Source: Candidatus Brachythrix odensensis (lineage in GTDB: Bacteria > Chloroflexota > Anaerolineae > J036 > Brachytrichaceae). Taken from it: a stretch of 64,000 bases of DNA. Numbering within the stretch: position 1 is the first letter of the stretch; the number at the start of each line of letters is the position of its first letter. Position numbers and translations under genes: made by a program. Positions 16,794 to 26,296 of this stretch are shown here, in pieces. The notes beneath the pieces were generated by a model, which did not search any database, was not told where the DNA came from, and worked only from the letters and a program-made list of their open reading frames with translations. The stretch covers positions 248,001-312,000 of the forward strand of contig JADKDT010000003.1 in NCBI GenBank assembly GCA_016714465.1, given 5' to 3'.

Positions 16794-18266
16794 TCAGGCG
16801 TCCCGGCGATCGCCGTCGCGCCGCTCCCACTCGGCCGCCTTGGCCGGGCCGAGCGCCCGCCACTGGGGCGACAGGCTGACGCTGCCCAGATCGCGGGCGA
16901 TGCGCCGGGCGGCCAGGCCCAGGATCGCGGTGTAGGTCGGGTAGGCGATCTCCATCTCGGCCAACTGCTCGATCGTCATGCCCGCGAGCATGCCCGCCGC
17001 GATCACGTGCACGATCTCGACAGCCTGCTCGCCCAGCACGTGCGCGCCGATGATCTGGTGGGTGGCCGCGTCGGCGATGAGCTTGCAGGCGCCCTCGGTG
17101 TGCCCATCGATGACGCCCCGATCAAGGTCGGCATAGGCGACTTCGGCGACGATCGGTCTGAGCTCGCCGCGGGACTCGGCCGCCCGGGCCGCCGTCTCGG
17201 TCAGGCCCACGCTGCCGTACTCCGGATCGGTGAAGCTGCCATGCGGGACGATCCGATGCGCGTCGCTGCGGCCTGAATCCAGCACGGCGTTCTCGGCCGC
17301 CACCCGGGCCTCGCTGCTGGCGCTCTGGACCAGCATCATCCGCCCGGTGATGTCGCCGGCGGCGTAGATGTGGGGGGCGCTGGTCCGAAGCTGATCGTTG
17401 ACCCGGACGTAGCGCCCGTCGGTTTCGACCCCTGCGGCGGGCAGGTTGAGGGCCGCCAGGTTGCCCAGCCAGCCGGTCGAGAGCAGGACCGCTTCGGCGT
17501 CCAACCGATGCAGCCCACCGTCCAGCTTGAAATACAGCGATGTGGTTTCAGCGGCCCTTTCGATCCGCTCGACCCCTTGGATGCCGGTGACGAGTTGGAT
17601 GCCCCGGCGGGTGAAGGCCTCGGCCAGTGCGCGCGAGACCAGCGCATCCTCGCCCGGGACCAGGCGCGGGGCGAGGTCGAGGATCGTCACCTTCGCGCCG
17701 AAGGCGGCGAAGATCGAGGCGAGCTGACAGCCGGTGGCGGCTCCGCCCACGACGATGATCGAGCGGGGCAGGCGCGTGAGCGTCCACACATCGGTGTGGG
17801 TGAGGGCGTGCTCAGCCCCGGGAAAATCGAGCCGGCGCGCCCGCCCGCCCGCGCACAGGATGAAGCGACGGGCCTGCAGGCTTTGCCCGCCGAATGCGAT
17901 CGTGTTGGCGTCCATGAAGCGGGCCTCGCCCACGCCCGCGTGCACGCTCACCCCTGAGGATTCGAGGTGGCCCAGCAACTGCTTCTTCTCGTGGATTTGA
18001 TAGATCACCTGCTGGGTGCGCTGGAGCAGCCGGCCGAAGTCGAGCTCGGGCGGGGTGACCGACAGACCGTAGTCACTGAACTGCTCGATATCCCGCCGCA
18101 GCCGGGCGGCCTTGGCCAGCACCCGGGTGGGGGCGCAGCCGTCGTTGGTGCAGGTCCCGCCGAGGTTGCCCCGCTCGACAAGCGCAACGGTCGCGCCTAA
18201 CTCTCTAGCCCGCAGCGCGGCGGTTACGCCGGCCGGCCCGCCGCCGATCACAATCACATCAAACAT
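16794..18266 (-). CDS. FAD/NAD(P)-dependent disulfide oxidoreductase (mercuric reductase/lipoamide dehydrogenase superfamily)
   Basis: 490 residues. Start ATG 18266 has AAGGAG 6 nt upstream and yields MFDVIVIGGGPAG, the FAD dinucleotide motif; the longer ORF to 18431 is rejected. The redox-active site reads GGTCTNDGCAPTR. Both cysteines are present, but the usual C-x4-C-I-P-S-K is altered, with Arg for Lys. A second GxGxxG-type motif (IIVVGGAATGCQLASIF) binds NAD(P)H, and IYAAGDITG is the second FAD contact. The C-terminal dimer domain has EIAYPTYTA where family enzymes acting on disulfides have a His-x4-Glu dyad, so it is not a standard lipoamide dehydrogenase or glutathione reductase. No N-terminal mercury-binding domain is present. 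It diverges from a ferric-reductase-like gene, hinting at a shared redox role. Substrate unknown. Confidence 0.85.
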   Translation of the reverse strand: MFDVIVIGGGPAGVTAALRARELGATVALVERGNLGGTCTNDGCAPTRVLAKAARLRRDIEQFSDYGLSVTPPELDFGRLLQRTQQVIYQIHEKKQLLGHLESSGVSVHAGVGEARFMDANTIAFGGQSLQARRFILCAGGRARRLDFPGAEHALTHTDVWTLTRLPRSIIVVGGAATGCQLASIFAAFGAKVTILDLAPRLVPGEDALVSRALAEAFTRRGIQLVTGIQGVERIERAAETTSLYFKLDGGLHRLDAEAVLLSTGWLGNLAALNLPAAGVETDGRYVRVNDQLRTSAPHIYAAGDITGRMMLVQSASSEARVAAENAVLDSGRSDAHRIVPHGSFTDPEYGSVGLTETAARAAESRGELRPIVAEVAYADLDRGVIDGHTEGACKLIADAATHQIIGAHVLGEQAVEIVHVIAAGMLAGMTIEQLAEMEIAYPTYTAILGLAARRIARDLGSVSLSPQWRALGPAKAAEWERRDGDRRDA

Positions 18267-18299
18267 GCTGGTCTCCTTGGGCGATTCTAAAGTAAGTTG

Positions 18300-18357
18300 T
18301 TCGGAATCGAACGTCCCCGCCCCGGCGTACACCGGGGCGGGGACGTTCGATTCCGAA
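18300..18357. repeat. 26-bp perfect hairpin in a divergent intergenic region
   Basis: Arms 18300-18325 and 18332-18357 are exact reverse complements with loop CGTACA. Both neighbouring genes start here and point away (starts 18266 and 18430), so it cannot be a terminator for either. Its inner arm GTCCCCGCC resembles the GAA-loop hairpin cores. Confidence 0.75.
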
Positions 18358-18429
18358 AGTTCATGGGGGGGTATTCCGCTTTTTGGATCGCGGCCCCATA
18401 ATCGTTCGGCATCGGCAGGGCCTCCTACC

Positions 18430-19719
18430 ATGAATCAATCGAACCTGAATCGACTCGGCAACTACGCCATCGCCGTGCTGGCGATCACGAACGTCATTCT
18501 TTGGCTGATGGGTCTCCCCCCGAACGATGGACGAGCGGACTATCTGCGCCAGGTCATCGCCGAGATGCTGTCCTCGACCGGGATGATCCTGATGGGCTGC
18601 GCGATCGTGCTGTCGCTGCGTCTGCCCGTGCTCGAGCCGTTCTTTGGCGGGCTCGACCGGATGTACAAGAGCCACAAGACCGCCGCCTTGACCGGCCTGG
18701 GGCTGGTCATCCTGCACTTTGTCTTAATCCCGATCACGGGCAAGAGCCCCCTGGCCCGTGACCTGGGCCGGATCGCGCTGGCCGGTTTTCTGATCCTGAT
18801 TGCGCTGACGCTTGCCCCGCGCCTGCCGGTCATTAACGGTTACATCCAGCTCTCCTATCACCACTGGAAATACACCCATCGCCTGGTCGGCGCCTTCTTT
18901 ATTCTCGGCATGTTCCACGCCTTCAACGCCCCGACCCTGCTCTACACCGCGGAGCTGGCCGCCGGCTATTGGCGGGTATGCGTGTATGCGGCGGCCGCGG
19001 CCTACGTCTACAAACAGCTCCTTGCCCCGCTCCTGGCCAAGGGCGCGGGCTATGTGGTGGAGTCGGTGCGGAAGTTGAACCCCTCGACGGTTGAGGTGGC
19101 GCTCAAACCGGACGGCGCGTCCGTGCGGCAGCGGGCCGGCCAGTTCGCGTTCGTTCGTTTTCCGGGCGAGCCGGGCCTGGGCGAGTCGCATCCGTTTACG
19201 GTCAGCAGCGCGCCGGGCGAGCCGTATCTGCGTTTCACCATCAAGGCCAGTGGGGATTGGACCAAAGCATTGCAGGCCGGGTTGCGCGAAGGGGCTCTGG
19301 CGCGGGTCGAGGGCGCCCATGGTGGTTTTGATTTCCGCACGGGCGGCCCGCGACAGATCTGGGTGGCGGGCGGGATCGGGGTCACCCCATTTCTAAGCTG
19401 GATTCGCAGCCTGAGCGATGCGCCCGCCCAGCGGATCGCCTTCTTCTACTCGGTTCGGGCCGAGCCGGATGGGGTGTTCTGGAATGAGTTCCAGGCGGCC
19501 GCGGCGCGTTTCCCGACCTTGTCCGCAATCCGCAACGTCTCGAGCACCGACGGCAGCCTGACTCTGGACAAGATCAAGGCGGGATGCGCCTTCGATGTGG
19601 CCGGCGCGGACGTCTACTTGTGTGGTCCGCCGCCGATGGTCCTGGCCTTCGCCGCGCAATTCCGGGCGGCCGGGGTGCCGACCGGCCAGATTCACTACGA
19701 GGAGTTCAACTTTCGCTAG
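18430..19719 (+). CDS. Ferric-reductase-like transmembrane flavocytochrome
   Basis: About 429 residues. The N-terminal half has roughly six membrane segments with haem-ligand candidates in YKSHKTAALTGLGLVILHFV and in HHWKYTHRLVGAFFILGMFH. The C-terminal half is an FNR-type FAD/NAD(P)H domain: GESHPFTVSS (FAD), GGIGVTPFLSWIR (nucleotide binding), VYLCGPPPMV and a terminal EEFNF. This is the layout of ferric reductases, NADPH oxidases and YedZ-like fusions, moving electrons from NAD(P)H through FAD and haem across the membrane. The ATG at 18430 is chosen because it gives a clean N-terminus before the first helix; the ORF extends upstream to 18112 through unrelated sequence. A GAA-loop hairpin follows the stop. 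Confidence 0.85.
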   Translation: MNQSNLNRLGNYAIAVLAITNVILWLMGLPPNDGRADYLRQVIAEMLSSTGMILMGCAIVLSLRLPVLEPFFGGLDRMYKSHKTAALTGLGLVILHFVLIPITGKSPLARDLGRIALAGFLILIALTLAPRLPVINGYIQLSYHHWKYTHRLVGAFFILGMFHAFNAPTLLYTAELAAGYWRVCVYAAAAAYVYKQLLAPLLAKGAGYVVESVRKLNPSTVEVALKPDGASVRQRAGQFAFVRFPGEPGLGESHPFTVSSAPGEPYLRFTIKASGDWTKALQAGLREGALARVEGAHGGFDFRTGGPRQIWVAGGIGVTPFLSWIRSLSDAPAQRIAFFYSVRAEPDGVFWNEFQAAAARFPTLSAIRNVSSTDGSLTLDKIKAGCAFDVAGADVYLCGPPPMVLAFAAQFRAAGVPTGQIHYEEFNFR

Positions 19720-19730
19720 AAGCTACCCTA

Positions 19731-20033
19731 TCAACATTCAGCGCGATCACCCTCCCCGCGCGAAGCGCGGGGAGGGTGATCGCGAAGATCATTTTCGGGA
19801 GGGCTTTCTGACCGGGCCAGGCACTCTCGAACGTGCCGGGGAATGCCATTCCAGTCCGCAAAGGCGGTCTGGCGGGCGCTCCCGACCTGCTGCACGACCA
19901 GCCGCACGCGTCCGTCCCGATCATTTGCCCAGACCCGAATGAGGAAGGCCCCATAGCGGGGATCGTCAGGTGTGTCAGTCGAGGGCGTGTCAGCCGGCGT
20001 GTCCATGCCCATATCCTGCGTCGGGATCGTCAT
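19731..20033 (-). CDS. Small unrecognised protein, about 100 residues
   Basis: From ATG 20033 it reads MTIPTQDMGMDTPADTPSTD, a short Pro/Thr/Asp-rich leader, then a compact domain with YGAFLIRVWAND, RVRLVVQQVGS and FADWNGIPRHVRECL. The shape (beta strands with an I-R-V-W motif, then a strand pair and a final helix) looks like a genuine small domain. I have an impression of similar short proteins in Chloroflexota genomes, but cannot name a family. The C-terminal codons run through the GAA-loop hairpin (19742-19784), so the true end may be affected. It diverges from the BTAD regulator 43 nt away. Confidence 0.5.
   Translation of the reverse strand: MTIPTQDMGMDTPADTPSTDTPDDPRYGAFLIRVWANDRDGRVRLVVQQVGSARQTAFADWNGIPRHVRECLARSESPPENDLRDHPPRASRGEGDRAEC
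19742..19784. repeat. GAA-loop hairpin, 20-bp perfect arms (family member 3)
   Basis: Arms 19742-19761 and 19765-19784 pair exactly around GAA; the core is CCCCGCGC-GAA-GCGCGGGG. It lies 22 nt after the ferric-reductase-like stop and within or beside the 3' end of the small minus-strand gene ending at 19731. ATTTTC follows on the plus strand. Confidence 0.8.
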
Positions 20034-20076
20034 AAGATCGTGAAAAGCGCCGAAATACGTACAATCAGCCAAGAAA

Positions 20077-23045
20077 ATGCCCAACATCCTTCACCTGCGG
20101 CTCCTGGGTGGATTTGAGGCTGGCGTCATCAATGCGGCCGGCGTGTCCGCGCGCGACGGGTCGATGGCCGGGCTGCGCGCGGCGGCCGAGCTCCCTTCGG
20201 CCAAGACCCAGGCGCTTCTGGCCTTTTTGGCCTGCGTCCGGCGCCGGCACAGCCGCGACACGCTGGCCGCGCTGCTCTGGGGCGATTCGGATGAGGAGGC
20301 CGCCAAGACCAGCCTGCGCCAGGCGCTCACCGCGCTTCGAAAACCGTTCGACACCTGGCTGCTGATCGAGCGCGACAGTGTCGCTTTCAACACGGCCGCG
20401 CCCTATGCGCTCGACGTCGAGGCATTCGAGCGCGGCGCGCAGGGCGACCTGACTGCCCGACGGGCAGCCCTTGGGCTTTATTCCGGCGAACTGCTCAAAG
20501 GCTTCGTTGTCCGAAATGCGTCGGGGTTTGAAGAATGGCTGGTGGTTGAGCGTGAACGCCTGCGCCATACCGCGGCCGGTTTGCTGCGCCAGGTGTCCGA
20601 GGCCGACGCCCTGGCGGGTGATTTCGAATCTGCGGCCGGCCATCTGCGCGCGTTGGTCGCGCATGATCCGCTCGACGAAGCAGCTCATTGCCAATTGATG
20701 TTGCTCCTGGCCCGAAGCGGCCAGCGGGCGGCCGGGTTGGCTCAGTTCGAAGTATGCCGGAGCACCCTGCAGCGCGAACTCGGCGTCGAGCCCGAACCGC
20801 GCACGCGCCAGCTTGCGGATCGCATCCGGATGGCGCTGAGCGGCGTTGGCGGGAACATTGACAGATATGCGGATGAGGGCCCGCTGGTGGATCGGGAGGC
20901 CGAGCTGGCTGAGGTGCGCCGCCTGCTGCTCGATCCGCACTGCCGGATGGTCACCCTGACCGGGATGGGCGGGACGGGCAAGACCCGCCTGGCCCTGGCC
21001 GCCGGGCGCGCGTGCGGGCCGTGGTTTCTCAATGGGGTGGTGTTCGTGCCGGCCAACGCGGCCGAGTCGCCGGGCGCTCTGCTTGACGCGATTGCGGCGG
21101 CCCTGCGCTTTGTCTTTGGGCGGGGCGATCCGCAGGCTCAGCTTCTGGCCGCGCTGCGCAAAAGGAATTGCTGCTGGTCCTTGATGGGCTGGATCGGTTG
21201 GCCGGTGATGAAGCGACCCTGGCCTTCCTGTCTCGCCTGCTTCGGGATGCGCCCGCTGTCAAGATCCTGGTCGCATCCCGCGAGCGGCTGCGCCTGCAGA
21301 GTGAGTGGCTGTTCGAGGTCAAGGGGCTCTCAAAGGATGGGGCTCGGGCGTTGTTCATCCGCATCGCGCGGCGGGTGATGGTCGACCTGGACCCCGACGG
21401 CCCGGCCCGGGCTGAAATCGAACGGGTGTGCGGGCTGGTGGGCCGGCTCCCGCTTGGGATCGCGCTGGCCGCCCCGCTGGCCCGCTTGATGTCGTGCGCG
21501 GAGATCGCGGCCGCGCTCGAACGAGGGTATGGCATTCTGACATCCTCGGCCCGTGACGCGCCCGAGCGGCACGCCAGTCTCGAAGCCGTCTTCAATGAAT
21601 CCTGGGCGCGGCTCGACCCGTTCGAGCGGCGCGCGCTTGCGTCCCTGGCTGTCTTTCCGGCTGATTTCTCACTCGAGGCGGGCGCCGCCGTCGCCGACGC
21701 CTCACGCCAGGTGGTGTCCGGGTTGGCCGACAAGTCGCTGTTGCAGGCCGCCTCGGCGGGCCGGTTCGAGCTGCACGAACTGGTCCGCCAATTCGTGCGC
21801 GAAACATATGGGGCTGCGGAGAGTGATCGGGCGCGAGATCGTCATTGCGCCTGGTACGCCGCGTTTCTCAGCCGTCGCGAGCCCCAATTGCGCGGACGGA
21901 TGCAGAAGGACGCGGCCGACGCCATCCGGGCCGAAACTGAGAACCTGCGCCAGATGTGGTCCTGGGCCGTTGAGCGCGGGAACGTTGAGGCGCTTGGGCA
22001 GGCCTGTCGCGGTATGTACTGGCTGTGGGACACCCGCGGCTGGTACGCCGAGATTGACATACTGTTCGCCGCCGCGTCCGAACAGGTCGGCGAGCGCGCA
22101 GCCAGGACTTGGGCGCAACTCGTCGCCCGCCGGGCGACAGCGCTGAATCGGACGGGGCGCCTGGTCGAGGCGGGTCTCCTGCTGACGGACGCCGCTCAGG
22201 CGGCGGCCGCCCTGGGCGATTTCGGCACCCAGGCGCTGGCCATCCGGCATCTGGGATACGGACCGCTCATCCAGGGCGATTTCGAGCGCGCGCGCGATTT
22301 CATCGCGCGCAGCCTGGACCTGTATCGCCAGGCGGGCGAGCTAGCCGGAGCCGCGGATGCCCTGATCGGACTGGGCATCGTTGAATCGAATCTGGGCCGC
22401 TACGACACCGCGCGCCGGCACTATCAGGAGGCGGCCGACATCCTCGAAGAACTTGGCGACGAGCAGATCCGCGCGGTCGCCATTGGCGATATCGGCAACG
22501 TCGACTATTTCACGGGCCGGCTCGAAGACGCCCGCCGGCGATATCGGCAGGCCACTGAGATCCAGCGCGGTTACGATGACCGGCGCGGAATGGCGATCAA
22601 TCTCAATAACACCGCCTGCATTGCCCTCGAACTGAGCGACTGGGACGAAGCGGTCGAGATGTCGCGCGAGTGCATCGCCGTGTTTGGCGACATGGGCATG
22701 CGCGAGGGCGTGATGCACAGCACCCATAACCTGGCCGTGGCGGCGTTGGGGCTGGGTGAGCTTGGCCAGGCCCAGGCTCACCTCGACACCACCCTCGGCC
22801 TGGCGCTGGCGCTTGAGGCGACCCCGGACGGGCTTGACTTTCTGGTGACGGGCGCGCGGCTTTTGCGGACCCGGGGCGAGAAAGCGCGCGCCGGCCTGGT
22901 GCTGGCTGGGGTGATGGGGCATCCCGCCGCGATGGCCCGCAGCCGCGAGGCGGCCGAGCGTGAGCTCGCTACGTTGGGGCCTGCGCCGGAGGCGGGCCCG
23001 GAGGCCGCATCCTTTCAAGACCTCGTCGCTCTTTGCCGGGCGTGA
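20077..23045 (+). CDS. BTAD-NTPase-TPR transcriptional regulator (AfsR/SARP-like), frameshifted
   Basis: About 989 residues when restored. Residues 1-100 form an OmpR-like winged-helix DNA-binding domain (LHLRLLGGFEA; HSRDTLAALLWGDSDEEAAK). Residues 110-255 form a bacterial transcriptional activator domain (YSGELLKGF, GFEEWLVVERERLR, ELGVEPEPRTRQL). A STAND-type NTPase domain follows, with P-loop LTGMGGTGKTRLA and downstream ILVASRERLRL, LPLGIALAAPLARL and FELHELVRQFV. TPR-like repeats fill the rest. The frame breaks in the AAAA run at 21160-21163; adding one A restores LRKKELLLVLDGLDRL. A -10-like TACAAT lies 11 nt before the ATG. Such regulators act as single-protein switches that oligomerise on sensing a signal. 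Target unknown; the flanking redox genes are candidates. Confidence 0.85.
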
Positions 23046-23155
23046 TTGGGCGCCCATGTATTCCTGACGCTCGAAACGGTCAGCGCGGCGCTACGATCGC
23101 CATGCCGCGTTCTTCGCGTGAAACGTCCGGGTGTCAGGGATATTCGACAACCCGC

Positions 23156-25326
23156 CTAAGACTTCTTTAGCCCGCTCAAAGCCGCCGAGAGGCGTTTGCC
23201 GCCATGGCCCTCGAAGAACACCTCGACCTCTTCGTCGTCGCGCTGTTTCATGCTGCGCAGCACCAGGCCCGGGCCGAACTTGGCGTGGACGACCCGGTCG
23301 CCGGGCTTGAAAGTGGTTCCGACGTTGGCCGTCCGGGTCGTTTCGACCGGTTTTCCAGGCGTGCCGGTGTCCCAGCGGGCCGGGTTGCCCGACCAGGTCG
23401 TGGTCTCGGTCTTCAAGTCGGCCGTCGTCTTTTTCTTGCCGTCGACCAGGGCCTCGGGCAGGTCGCGCAGAAAAGGGAGGCCTCGGTGGCGTCGCTCGGG
23501 CCATACAGCCCGCGCCGGAACGCCCGCAGCAAATACAGCCGTTCTTTGGCCCGGGTGATGCCCACGTAAAAAAGGCGGCGCTCCTCGGCCATGTCTTCGG
23601 GCTTGTCAAAGGTGCGGCTGTGGGGCAGAATCCCATCCTCCAGCCCGGTGATGAAGACGACTTTGTACTCGAGGCCCTTGGCCGCGTGCAGGGTCAGGAG
23701 TGTCGGCGCGTTGGGGTTGTCCTCGACGTTGTCGGTCTCGCTGACCAGGGCAACGTCGTTGAGGAAATCCTGCAACGGCGTGTCGCCGGCTTCGGCCGCG
23801 ACGTTGCGCAGTTCGCTCACATTTGCCCAACGGTCCTCGCCCTCATCCGTGCCGTCCCGCATCCATTCGCGATAGCCGCTGGTCTTCATGATCTGATCGA
23901 ACAAGCGGGCGACGTTAAGTTCATCCTTGAGGCCCACCCACGACTTCCACAGCCCGCCGAAGTCGGCCAGGGCCTTGGCCGCCCGGCCGGTCATATCGCC
24001 GCGGGTGAGAACCTCGAACATCGACAGGCTGCGTTCGCGGGCATACTCCTCGACCGTGGCGATGCTCTTGTCGCCGATGCCGCGGGCCGGGACGTTGATG
24101 ACCCGGCGCAGGCTGACCGAGTCGGCCGGGTTGTTGACGATCCGAAGATACGCCAGGGCGTCCTTGATCTCCTTGCGCCCATAGAATCGTGTTGCCCCGA
24201 CCAGGCGATATGGCTGGCCGGCCCGCACAAAGGCGTCTTCGAGCGCGCGGCTCTGGGCGTTTGTCCGATACATCACCGCGACCTCGCCCGGTTCGGCCGC
24301 CTTCAGGCGGGCCATCTCGGCGATTGTGTCGATGACGTACTGGGCCTCTTCTTCAGCGTTGTACAGTTCGCGCTGCACAATCCGCGGGCCGGGGCCCTTC
24401 TCGGTGAAGAGGTTGATGTGGCGCCGGTTCGGGTTGCGCTTGATGACCGCCATCGCCGCGTCCAGAATGGTCTGGGTGCTGCGGTAATTCTGGTCGAGCG
24501 GGATGACGGCAAGCTCCGGGAAGTCCTTCTCGAGGCGCTGGGCGTTGCGATAGTCGGCCCCGCGCCACTTGTAGATCGACTGGTCGGGGTCGCCGACGCA
24601 AAATAGGTTGCGGTGCTTGGCCGAGATCAGGCGCAGCATCTCGTACTGGGCGATGTTGGTGTCCTGAAACTCGTCCACCAGCACGTGCAAGGTGCGCTCC
24701 TGCAAGCGCTCGCGGGCGGGCGCCGATTCGCGCAATAGCCGGACGGTCTCCATCAGCAGGTCGTCGAAGTCCAGCCCGTTGTTTGCCCGCAGAATGGCGT
24801 TGTATTTCTCGTAGACCCGTTGGGCGATCTCGTTGATGTAGGTATCCGGGGCGAACATCTCGGGCGTCACCAGCTCGTTTTTGAGGTTGCTGATGATGCC
24901 GTGCACCGTCGACGGTTTGACCCGCTTCTCGTCGAGGTTCAGCTCCTTGAAGGCGGCTTTGATGACACTGAGCTGGTCGTCCGAGTCGAAGATGGCGAAG
25001 TTACGGTCGATGCCGATCAGCGGGCCGTCCCGGCGCAGGAAGCGGGCGCACAGGCTGTGGAAGGTCCCCATCGCCACTTCGCCCGCGGCCGATCCGATCG
25101 CCACCTGCAGCCGCTCGCGCATCTCGCGGGCGGCCTTGTTGGTGAAGGTCACCGCCATGATCCGGTAGGGGAAGACATTGCGCGCGCCGACCAGATACGT
25201 GATCCGGCTGGTCAGCACGCGGGTCTTGCCGCTGCCCGGGCCGGCGATGATGAGCTGCGGGCCATCCTTCGCCTCGACGGCGCGGCGCTGGTTGGGATTC
25301 AGCTTGTCAAGCGAAAACTGGGTCAT
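23156..25326 (-). CDS. pcrA: ATP-dependent DNA helicase PcrA/UvrD, frameshifted near the C-terminus
   Basis: Superfamily 1 helicase acting in nucleotide-excision repair and removal of recombinase filaments. Motifs in order are LNPNQRRAVEA (Q motif), AGPGSGKTRVLTSRI (I), TFTNKAA (Ia), VDEFQDTN (II), VGDPDQSIYKWRGAD (III), QNYRSTQTI (IV), TLHAAKGLEYKVVFITGLED (V) and EERRLFYVGITRAKERL (VI). The frame breaks near 23475-23482 after DATEAS. The missing part continues in the next frame (FLRDLPEALVDGKKK) to the typical Tudor-like RNA polymerase-binding tail, with PGDRVVHAKFGPG and EVEVFFEGHGGKRL, ending at 23156. The restored length of about 723 residues is normal for PcrA. It is the last gene of a three-gene minus-strand operon, 5 nt after the oxidoreductase. 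Confidence 0.93.
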
Positions 25327-25331
25327 GCCGG

Positions 25332-26294
25332 TCAGGGGATCAGGACCACCTTCCCGGTGGTTGCGCGCCCGGCCAGGGCGGCCTGGGCGGCGCCGGCTTC
25401 AGACAGTGGAAGTGACCGGTCGATGCGGGCCTTGACCGCGCCGCTGCCCAGCCAGCCCAGCACATCGCCAGCTCGGCGGAGCAGTTCCTCGCGAGTCTGC
25501 AGATAGTTTCCCAGCGTTGGTCGCGTCAGGTAGAGCGAACCCTTGCTCATCAGGGTCAGCGGGTCGACCGGGGAAACCGTGCCGCTGGCGTGGCCAAACA
25601 GGGCGAGCACGCCCCGCGGGCGCAGACAGTTCAGGCTGCGGTCGAAGGTATCGCGCCCGACCGAATCGTAGACGACATCGACACCCGCGCCCAGGGTGAG
25701 CGCGCGCGTGGCGGTGTCGAAGTCCTCGTAGGGCAGCACGGCGTCGGCTCCGGCTGCGGTCGCCAGGGCGCGCTTGGCCTCGGTCGAGGCCGTGGCGATC
25801 ACCCGTGCGCCGCGCAGTTTGGCCATCTGGACCAGCAGGTTGCCGGTCCCGCCGGCGGCTGCGTGGATGAGGGCGGTGTGCCCCGGGCCGAGCGCAAACG
25901 TGTCGGTGGCCAGATAGTGGGCGGTCGTGCCCTGCAGCATGACGGCCGCCGCAAAGGCGGACGACACGCCGTCCGGCACCGGCACGAGCTTGTCGGCCGG
26001 GACGAGGGTGTACTCGGCGTAGGCGCCGCCCGAGAAGGCGTAGGCCACCCGCTCGCCGAGTCTCAGCCCGGTCACACCCGCGCCCAACGCATCAACAACA
26101 CCGGCGCCTTCCTGGCCCGGGGTGAAGGGCAGCGCGACTTTGTACGTCCCCATCCGATGATAGATATCGATGAAGTTGACCCCGACGGCCTCGAGCTTGA
26201 CCCGGGCCTGGCCGGGGCCGGGCTCGGGCAGCGGCACCTCATCGGCCCGAAAGACCTCCGGGCCGCCGTGCTCGTGAAAACGCATTGCGCGCAT
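25332..26294 (-). CDS. NAD(P)H:quinone oxidoreductase, zinc-free MDR family
   Basis: 320 residues, full length for the Qor/zeta-crystallin branch of the medium-chain dehydrogenase superfamily. Evidence: GVNFIDIYHRMGTYKVALPF, the family signature near residue 40; PGQEGAGVV; and cofactor motif HAAAGGTGNLLVQMAKLRGA, with the AxxGGxG pattern. The zinc-binding cysteines of alcohol dehydrogenases are absent. It reduces quinones or alpha,beta-unsaturated carbonyls with NADPH. It lies 2 nt after the aldo/keto reductase stop and 5 nt before pcrA, so the three genes are probably co-transcribed. Confidence 0.9.
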   Translation of the reverse strand: MRAMRFHEHGGPEVFRADEVPLPEPGPGQARVKLEAVGVNFIDIYHRMGTYKVALPFTPGQEGAGVVDALGAGVTGLRLGERVAYAFSGGAYAEYTLVPADKLVPVPDGVSSAFAAAVMLQGTTAHYLATDTFALGPGHTALIHAAAGGTGNLLVQMAKLRGARVIATASTEAKRALATAAGADAVLPYEDFDTATRALTLGAGVDVVYDSVGRDTFDRSLNCLRPRGVLALFGHASGTVSPVDPLTLMSKGSLYLTRPTLGNYLQTREELLRRAGDVLGWLGSGAVKARIDRSLPLSEAGAAQAALAGRATTGKVVLIP

Positions 26295-26296
26295 GG

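Noticed and set aside
16794..18266. Mercuric reductase (merA) assignment
   Set aside because: No N-terminal metal-binding domain, altered active-site context, no C-terminal vicinal Cys pair and no mer genes nearby.
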